The notes beneath the pieces are model-generated. The model ran no database searches, had not been told where the DNA came from, and saw only the letters and a list, made by a program, of their open reading frames with translations. DNA of 64,000 bases from Stenocarpella maydis. Its lineage: Eukaryota > Ascomycota > Sordariomycetes > Diaporthales > Diaporthaceae. The stretch lies in NCBI GenBank assembly GCA_002270565.1, contig NQMI01000023.1:310001-374000 (forward strand). The letters are read 5' to 3'. Position numbers and translations under genes: made by a program. Below, in pieces: positions 57,191 through 64,000 of the stretch; the stretch's first letter is position 1, and each line of letters opens with the position of its first letter.

Positions 57191-58296
57191 GTCTTTGTTT
57201 CAGAACCCAGGTTGGCTAAGTCTATATTCTAAATGACAAAAAGAAGCTTGAAGCTCATGTTCAGATTTCAGTATCGACATTGCAACACGGATCATTAATC
57301 GAACTGTTCTGCTCTTTACCTAACAGGTGGCCAACGCCGCGGTACTCCCACACGCGTCTAATCTTAAACCAGCAGCAAGATTCACCCAGGCTTGTCTCAT
57401 CCCCAATAATGAATGACTTAAGCCGGCAGCTCTCTGCCTGAAAGGATGTGAGATTTCATCTGACTGGGTCCCTCAAGCAAATGGACACCTGGCTGCGCCT
57501 GATGCAGTAGGCGATGGAGAAATTTCTCTCCTAGTTATTCCTCCAACGATGCACTGCAACGTGGAGGCGGGCGGGCTACTAGCATGCTCTCCCGTTGTGC
57601 AACAACTGGGTTTCATGAAAGCTTTTCCAAATGAGACGGCGACACTCGCCAGCGTCAGCACACATCCCAAGGCATAAGGATCTGGCACTACTTGGGATCC
57701 TGCTGACGTATTGGATATGGCACCTGATTCACTGGCTATACCGCCCACACTACAGATTCGACTTAGGAAACCTGGCACAGGTCTCAATGGCTAGGGCATA
57801 GGGCTAAGCTTGGTACCTGATGCCCTTGGGGCATCCCACCCGGCTGCAGATGTGGTCGGGGAGTCGCCATGGCAAATAAAAGTATAAAAATATAGAGATC
57901 TCCAGGCGGTCCCTGCATATCGTTGTAAACCCTTATAGGCCCAGCGCTAGAAAATGAATAAGGCGATAGTGACAACAGGTCCAACATGTGATAAGCCACC
58001 AGGGAGATGGACAGCCTCATCACAAGGCTAGTAAAGACCAACCTCAAGCCGCGCGTAGACCACCAAGACGAGGAGCCCAAGGCCAACACCGGCGAACAGT
58101 GCTCAGGAGTAGTTAGTATTACCCATATCAACCCCAGCCGTCTACGAACCTAGAATCCCCTTGGCTATGCCTGTATACATGCCTTTCCCCCCTCGAACTG
58201 CGTCCAACTCTCTGCCTCATGTGGCGGGAATCCGGGAGGCCCAGAGTAAGCCTATATTTACTCGGGGTACAACNCTCCCCCCCCCCACACGCGAGG
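57191..58296. other. intergenic, no gene seen
   Basis: No frame with convincing protein character on either strand. A single N at 58274 precedes an 11-C homopolymer, so it is a sequencing uncertainty rather than a scaffold join. The methyltransferase ends just after it. Confidence 0.45.
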
Positions 58297-59268
58297 TTAC
58301 TTCCTCGTGGCGACCACAAACAGCCGTGGGTACCTCAGGAGGACCTTGCCGTCGGCGAGCCTAGGATAAAGCTCCGCGATCCTGTCCCCGTAGGCCCGGA
58401 GGAACCCGTCCCTGACCGCCGGGTCCGGCAGGGCGGCGAGGAAGGGCTGGAGCCCGCTGCCGCGCACCCACTCGACGACGTCGGCGGGCGAGCCCAGGGG
58501 GTGCTGGTACAGCGTGTGCCAGATGTCGACCCGCCGGCAGAGCGGCGCCAGCGCGTTGTAGTAGTCGGCGGGGGTCTCGATGGGGTCGAGGTCGGGCCTC
58601 TGGTCCGCGGGCAGGGCGCGGAAGTGCGCGGACCACGGCGCGCCGCCCTGCAGGGCGACCTCGCGCATGGCGGCGTGGGTGGGCTCGCCGTGGTTGTCGG
58701 GGACCTGGAGGGCGAGCACGCCGCCGCCGGGGCGCAGCGAGCGGAGCAGGCGCACGAGGGTGGGGATGCGGTCGGGGCGGCGCAGCCACTGGAAGACGGC
58801 GTTGCCGAAGATGAGGTCGGCACCCGGCTCGGGGTCCCAGGCGCGCAGGTCGGCGAGGGCGAACTCGACGCCGGGCATGGCGGCGCGGGCGCGGGCCAGC
58901 ATGTCGGGCGACGAGTCGACGCCCGTGATGCGCGCGCCGGGGAAGCGCTCCGCCAGCACGGCGGTCGAGTTGCCGGGCCCGCACCCCACGTCGATGATGC
59001 GCGCCGGGGCCGACGGCAGCGGCGGGATCTGCGCGGCGAGGTCCCGCACCGGGCGGGTGCGCTCGTCGGCGAACTTGAGGTACCGGCTTGCCGACCAGTC
59101 GGACGCCTGCCGCGCATCATCACTCCGGGACATGCTGAAGGTTGGGCCTGCCGGTCGGGAGAGCCTGGACGCCGCGGTCTTGTAGGTTGAGGACAGAGCG
59201 AAGGCCCCGTGTCGCCTGGGTGATATCATGATGCGCGCGCAAGCCCTGGCTTGGTGGGAGGATCGCAT
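58297..59268 (-). CDS. tam: trans-aconitate 2-methyltransferase-like (Tam)
   Basis: An intronless 323-codon frame, very GC-rich. The methyltransferase part starts around residue 52 with DWSASRYLKFADERTRPVRDL, the signature opening of bacterial Tam. It is followed by the SAM-binding motif IIDVGCGPGNST near residue 91, an acidic GVDSSPDML loop and NAVFQWL. Tam methylates trans-aconitate, a spontaneous isomer of the citrate-cycle intermediate cis-aconitate that inhibits aconitase. The first 45 residues are Arg/Ser/Ala-rich with almost no acids, like a mitochondrial presequence. MSRSDD at residue 46 would be the start of a cytosolic form. The high GC and bacterial look invite a transfer hypothesis, unproven here. 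Confidence 0.85.
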   Translation of the reverse strand: MRSSHQARACARIMISPRRHGAFALSSTYKTAASRLSRPAGPTFSMSRSDDARQASDWSASRYLKFADERTRPVRDLAAQIPPLPSAPARIIDVGCGPGNSTAVLAERFPGARITGVDSSPDMLARARAAMPGVEFALADLRAWDPEPGADLIFGNAVFQWLRRPDRIPTLVRLLRSLRPGGGVLALQVPDNHGEPTHAAMREVALQGGAPWSAHFRALPADQRPDLDPIETPADYYNALAPLCRRVDIWHTLYQHPLGSPADVVEWVRGSGLQPFLAALPDPAVRDGFLRAYGDRIAELYPRLADGKVLLRYPRLFVVATRK

Positions 59269-59867
59269 CTACGCCGCGGCCGTCGAGTCCAAGGTCGGGT
59301 GACTAGAAAGTGCGTCAGCAGTGTGCTTGAATCATCTGCATGTGGCAAAGACGTGCCCTAACCCTCAAGAACCGGTGGCCTTGGCCGCCCTATTTAGTCG
59401 TAGGAATCACGAGGCCGACAACATTTCCACCTCAGATTTGTCTGCAATTGTACCGAGCCTATTCAAACCTATGGAAATTGGTAACCCTCCCCCCGGCCCA
59501 TCTCGGATCTCCGTCACCACAACCCTGGTATGAGCTGAACTCGAAATACCTAATCACTGATCAAGGTTGATGTGTTGACTCGAGGAGGCTCCTCGGAAGA
59601 CAAGGACCTGGGACGCGCGCGGAGCAGGGGTTGGGGTTTCGCCGGGTGGATGCGAGACGCCTGGCGAACAACCGCACGGGAGACGCACAAAGACGAAGAA
59701 CCGTCAACTGTCGTCTTCCCCAATGATTCGAGACCCCTACACGAACAGATAATGTGCTCTGTGCGCGGTAGATGACCTGGCAGGGCCCACGCTTTCCCAG
59801 TCACGCCAGGTAGGTCAAGACGAGAAAATGCACAATGGATTCGACCCTGTGCCCTTGGCACCGGCAG
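59269..59867. other. intergenic
   Basis: Non-coding sequence between the Tam-like gene and the end of the WW/FF gene. No repeat or RNA feature was recognised. Confidence 0.45.
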
Positions 59868-61589
59868 CTACTCCCGGCCGAGCTGGCTCTGCAGCCCCCT
59901 GCTCCCAACCTCCATCGCCGCCTGCAGCTCCCGCTCCCCGTCCCGGAGCAGCGCCCTGCTGTGCCTGAGGCTCTTCTCCTGCCTCCGCTTCTCCTCCTCG
60001 ACCGCCTTCTCGCGGTCCCGCAGGGCCTTCTCCCGTCTCCTGCGCAGGTCTAGCGCCTTCTGCGCCGCCTCGCCGTCGGCTGCTGCTTGCCCGTCCTCCG
60101 GAGGCGGGGGGAGGGTCTGGATAAATGCCTCAATCAGGGGGTCGCGTGTCCCCGCGTCGAGCGAGATGTAACGAAGGTCGGTGATGATCTGTGGTGGCAG
60201 ATGCGTAAGTAAGGTCTTGTTGTTGAGTTGCGATATGGGCGTGGATTTGAGAAGGCTGGCGAGGTCCGTCTTCAGCGTGGCTTGTGGGAGCTTGAGGCGG
60301 TTGATGTGCTCCCTGTAAAGCTTCTCTCTGTCCTTGTCCTGCAGGGACGAGTCCCTCATGGGCGGCTCCTTTTTGTACTTCCGTTTGAACTCGGGCCAGT
60401 ACAGCTTGGGCGTTGCCTTCTCGTGGAGCAAGGCCAGGTACGGTATCCGGGGGTCCTTCTTCTCCTGTTTCGCCCTCTGCTCTTTGAGCTCCTTGATCTT
60501 CTCTCGCGACCACTCCTCCCATACTTCTCTCCTGGCCTTGGTCGTGCTCAGGACCGTGTACCGACTGTCCTCAATCACCTTGCCCTCCTCGATAAGCTTA
60601 TCCCAGGGGCTGTACGGGTTGATGCCGTAGTCATTGAGCAGGTCTTTGAACAGGCCCCTGGCGTCCTCCTCGGATAGCTCCATGCCGGCTGCACCTTCTG
60701 GCCACTCTTCCATGTGACCGTCGTCGTACTCGCCGGGATCCAGCCCGTACTCTTCGCCCATGGCCTGTAGCTGGAACGCAATGTCTGCCTCGCTGAACTC
60801 CACCGGCCGTTCCTCGTCCCCCGATGCCTCCCCGGTTCTCTGGCGTTTCGCGGCATGCTCGTCGCCGCCGTAGCCATCTTCTGCCTCGTCGTCGGTAACC
60901 TCGACCTCCTCGTACTCGGAGCTGTCGTAATCGTGATGGGCCTCCTCCTTGGTTTCCTCCACACCGGCCTGATCGTCCCCGTCACCGTCGCCATTGGGGG
61001 TGGTGTTGTTTGCTGGGCTGCTGGTAGTGACGTCCTGCTGCTTCTTCTTGTCCCCAAGGCCTGCCTTCTCCCGTATTCTCGCCCTATCTAGCTCAAGTAT
61101 CGCCGGCATCAGCTTCTCCGGGATGCGCCAGTAGCTCGCGTTCTTGACCGGGTTGTACACAAAGCGCCGCTGGCACTTGGTGTAGACCAGAATCCACGGC
61201 TCACAGCCAGGAATGGCAACCTTGGACCTTGGCTTGTCGGTCGGCTGGGGCCGAGGCCTGTCCCCATGTGCACCTCCCCTTCCGCTCCGCCCCCCGTGGC
61301 CACCGCGGCTGTTTTGTCCTGGTGGCGGCTGGTTGTACTGTGACATGAATGCGTTGGCGACGCGAGGGTCCGACAGGTTCACCGTCGGGACAGCGCTGTG
61401 CTGCATGAAGCTCGTGGATGGGTCCATGGGGGCAGGGGCAGGCGTGGGCGCGCTGGGGCGGGTGTAGGTGGACGCCTTGGTGGCGGCATTGTAGTAGTAG
61501 GTGTGCCCGGTAGGGGCCCTGTGTTCGGTCCATCCTGGAAGCAACGGTGGGGGCGAGTGCGCCGAGGGTTTGTAGGTTGATTTGAGCAT
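59868..61589 (-). CDS. WW- and FF-domain protein (Urn1/Dre4-like, pre-mRNA splicing)
   Basis: A single-exon 573-codon frame. A WW domain lies at residues 17-46 (LPGWTEH...YYYNAATKAS...P), with the second signature Trp replaced by Tyr at 42. A second WW-like block at about 140-175 has EPWILVYT and SYWRIPEKL. An acidic low-complexity region follows (about 205-260), with a KRQR basic patch that may be a nuclear signal. The FF domain lies at about 308-370 (FKDLLNDYGINPYSPWDKLI...DSRY). The C-terminus is a long charged coiled coil (Arg/Glu/Lys-rich, about 515-573). This layout fits yeast Urn1 and fission yeast Dre4, spliceosome-associated proteins related to animal TCERG1. The gene likely acts in the nucleus in splicing. 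Confidence 0.85.
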   Translation of the reverse strand: MLKSTYKPSAHSPPPLLPGWTEHRAPTGHTYYYNAATKASTYTRPSAPTPAPAPMDPSTSFMQHSAVPTVNLSDPRVANAFMSQYNQPPPGQNSRGGHGGRSGRGGAHGDRPRPQPTDKPRSKVAIPGCEPWILVYTKCQRRFVYNPVKNASYWRIPEKLMPAILELDRARIREKAGLGDKKKQQDVTTSSPANNTTPNGDGDGDDQAGVEETKEEAHHDYDSSEYEEVEVTDDEAEDGYGGDEHAAKRQRTGEASGDEERPVEFSEADIAFQLQAMGEEYGLDPGEYDDGHMEEWPEGAAGMELSEEDARGLFKDLLNDYGINPYSPWDKLIEEGKVIEDSRYTVLSTTKARREVWEEWSREKIKELKEQRAKQEKKDPRIPYLALLHEKATPKLYWPEFKRKYKKEPPMRDSSLQDKDREKLYREHINRLKLPQATLKTDLASLLKSTPISQLNNKTLLTHLPPQIITDLRYISLDAGTRDPLIEAFIQTLPPPPEDGQAAADGEAAQKALDLRRRREKALRDREKAVEEEKRRQEKSLRHSRALLRDGERELQAAMEVGSRGLQSQLGRE

Positions 61590-62057
61590 GGTGACGGCCT
61601 CTCCGCCAAGCCGGGGGCAGGCGCGACAGGTACTGCAGCTAGACTGGTATCTTGTGCAGATGTCGACGTGATGTTTGTCGACGTTGGTTTGGGGAGTTGG
61701 CGCAAGACCTCGGGGGCAGTTTGCCTGGCTTAGGTAAGCACAATTTGAACCTGGCTGGAAGCGATGACGGAGCTGTAGATGGATTAGATTAGATCAGATT
61801 AGATAACATCTCCCCCAAAACCGAAAACCCACGCCTTAAGAGTTACGGGGCCTCGACACGGGTAGCTGGACGTCCAGCTCTCTGGCTTCTTGGACCGGCC
61901 CGTCATTGATGAACATGGACAGCCAGATGAGCCACGGACCTTTTTAAATTTTACCCAGAACCAGAGATGCGGGAGTGGAGGCTCCGAGCGGCATATACCA
62001 GGTTAAGTAAGACTTATTCACCGTTGGATTCGGCTACTAGCTGGCAAGGCAGGCTGG
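61590..62057. other. promoter region of the WW/FF gene
   Basis: Includes a short imperfect repeat of GATTAGAT/AGATTAGA around 61779-61805. No gene. Confidence 0.45.
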
Positions 62058-64000
62058 CTACCAGATCCTCTTTGCGACCATCTCGTACCTCATGACTCCA
62101 CTCAGGTCTTTCTCCTCTTTCCCTATGCTGTGCTCCGTCTTCTTCTCCCTGTCCCTGGCCCGCTTCATACCGTCCGGATCATCAGCATAGATCCACCTCC
62201 TCCTATCGTCCCCGATCTCGACGGCACCAAAGCCGCCAATCCTCTTTGTCCCCTTTGTGTCGAACGTCTCCTTCTCCACCTTCCCCGTGGCCACGGCATG
62301 CTCTCTGAGTTTCATCCTGGCATATCTGTCACGGCTGTACCTGAGGAGCAACATACCAAGGAGGAGCTTGAGGATCAGGAGGAACAAGAACGCGATGAAG
62401 AAGACCAGGACCTTGGTAGTCAAGGCAATGGCGTCATCGGTTGACCATGAGAGCCACGAGAACATAGAGGGGCTGTTCACTGCGGTGCCATTGGCAAGGA
62501 ATGCATCATCAAGCCCGTACACCGATCGACCCAGGGCATTGCGGATAAACTGCTCGAGCCTGTCTAGGGCTGCCGTCACTGCAGGCGAGGATGGCATGGA
62601 CGAGTCCACGGATAGCGAGGTCTGGGTTGAAGGCGGTATGGGCGCAGGGAGATGCGTAGCTAGGAACATGTGGTAAGTCTGGAAGGACGCGCGAATGAAG
62701 AGCGTCGACAGAGGTAGCAGGGGGAGGCCAAGACGGCGGGTTAGAGAAGGGGCGACAAAGGCCTGTGAGACATTAGATGGGGAGACCTGGAAGGGGCGCT
62801 GCGACACTGACGTTTGTGTAGTAGTCCTTGCAGAGTATGTCAAGGATCCTGCTGTAGAAGTTGGGCTTGATGTTGTTGAACTTGTTTATGTACGCGTGCT
62901 TGATCCAGTCGACAAACATCTCGCTGCCAATGACGATCAGGAAAGGGGACAGCACCTCACCCGACCACAGCCACGAGGGCAGGATGGTGAAGCTCATGGG
63001 GAGGATGGACGGGTTGTGGAGAGGGCCCTTTGCGGCAGCCATGCCCTCGTCTCCTAGCTCAATGCCGGCGCCGGGCACGCTAAGCCCGCCAACCTCGACC
63101 ACGTTGCGCATCCCGATGATGAGCAGTACGAGCCAGAGCTGGAAGCGCTCCACCACATCGGCGCAGGTGAGCTGGAATGTGTTCTCCTTCTCGAAGCGCT
63201 TGAAGACGCTGCCCTTGATCTCGACGAATTGGTTTGACATGAGCAAGGTAAGGAGGGCATTGGAGTAAGAATTGACGGCCACGTTTAGGGCGATGACCTG
63301 GTAGAAGAGGGTGATAGCGTGGGCGCAATTGTAGACGAGCGAAAGCAGGAACATGCCGAAAGGAAGCATGACCTTTGACCTGCCGGAGCTGTTGCGCGAT
63401 AGTGTCTCAGAGCTGAAGAGGCATTCGAATATGTCCTGGCCGAGGGCGGACAGCAAGCGGTCACCGACCTGGCAGCACGTTCAGCACAAGTGTCGCCTTT
63501 GCCTGCGGCACAGGGGCCCGGGAGGAAGGGCCAAGACTCACCTCGACGAGGTTGTAGATGACGTAGAGCTTTACGGCTGATTGTGCGCGGATGAAATGAT
63601 ACATGCGGCTGGCATCCAGGTTCATGAGTGCGACAGAGCTACAGATTATGACCAGCCCCTGGAGGAGGTCGGCCTTGTGGAAGGAGGTTAGGTTCGATGG
63701 AGTGGACTTTGTTCGCCTGTGGCGGAAAGGCCCGTTGTGCGGTCGCGAGTGCATCCGTATGGGAGGCACGCGTGATGTCCCGCTTGTGCCTTTCCTCGAC
63801 CATGTGGACGGTCCTCGCTGGGGCAGATCCCCCTGGGAGGTGGCATGGGCGGTAGACATGCCGTTGGCGTTGGCCTCGTGAAGGGAGTCCCTAGCCCGGC
63901 TCCGACTTCGAGACTCGCCATCGGTACTCCGCGAGCCGTCGAAGCTTAGCCTGCGCGTCAAGCCACGGCCCCTGCGCCCCCGCTCCCATACGCGGCCAAT
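62058..64000 (-). CDS. TAPT1-family membrane protein (5' end outside window)
   Basis: Exons 64000(partial)-63542, 63468-62812 and 62762-62058 are joined by 73- and 49-nt introns (GTGAGT and GTCAGT donors). The frame is open to the window edge, so the start lies beyond 64000. The N-terminal part is Ser/Arg-rich and probably disordered. Then comes the family core DASRMYHFIRAQSAVKLYVIYNLVEVGDRL and GQDIFECLF, several membrane segments, and a GSEMFVDWIKHAYINKFN motif. A final membrane segment and a charged tail follow. TAPT1 proteins (yeast Emp65) sit in the ER membrane; Emp65 works with Slp1 to protect newly made soluble ER proteins. The exact role here is inferred from family only. Confidence 0.88.

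Noticed and set aside
58335..59190. Long open frames in three other frames over the Tam-like gene
   Set aside because: Shadow frames caused by high GC; only the Tam frame has family motifs.

Overview
The window comes from a filamentous ascomycete, probably a sordariomycete. The evidence is short 45-230 nt spliceosomal introns with fungal donor, branch and acceptor signals, a Zn2Cys6 regulator, a Clr5-domain protein, and transposable elements whose coding frames are riddled with C-to-T/G-to-A stop codons. That last pattern is what repeat-induced point mutation (RIP) leaves. No bacterial-type features (operons, CRISPR) were found, and no convincing tRNA or rRNA.

Layout. Positions 1-14600 are moderate-GC and gene-bearing: two broken genes (a small unknown one and a Nudix ADP-sugar pyrophosphatase-like gene), a flavin monooxygenase, a copia-type solo LTR, an amino-acid permease, and a 12-cysteine secreted protein. 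Positions 14628-16186 hold nested MITE-like foldback elements pierced by a solo LTR. From about 16200 to 44850 is a gene-free, AT-rich, RIP-degraded transposon island. In order it holds a truncated Ty3/gypsy copy (+), a larger Ty3/gypsy chromovirus (+), a Ty1/copia element (-), an AT-rich stretch, and a second Ty1/copia element (+) with both LTRs. Younger solo LTRs sit inside the older ruined elements. Several single N bases mark unresolved assembly joins, one of them flanked by a 488-bp duplicated contig end.

From 44850 to 64000 gene-bearing sequence resumes: a Zn2Cys6 transcription factor (-), a complete but dead MULE DNA transposon (47808-50831), a Clr5-domain protein (+) convergent with an AAA ATPase (-), a decayed fragment, a Tam-like methyltransferase (-), a WW/FF splicing-type protein (-), and a TAPT1-family membrane protein (-) running off the right edge. 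These genes do not form an obvious pathway or biosynthetic cluster.

The most noteworthy structures are: the MITE-in-MITE-with-LTR nest with a 9-bp target duplication; a family of about 590-bp LTRs (TG...GA ends, triple internal repeat) that inserted after RIP had destroyed its hosts; a GC-AG intron that rebuilds the Walker B motif of the AAA ATPase; and a coiled-coil antisense frame in the 3' region of the gypsy element. I found no clearly new multi-gene system. Exon coordinates were worked out by eye from splice signals and frame continuity.
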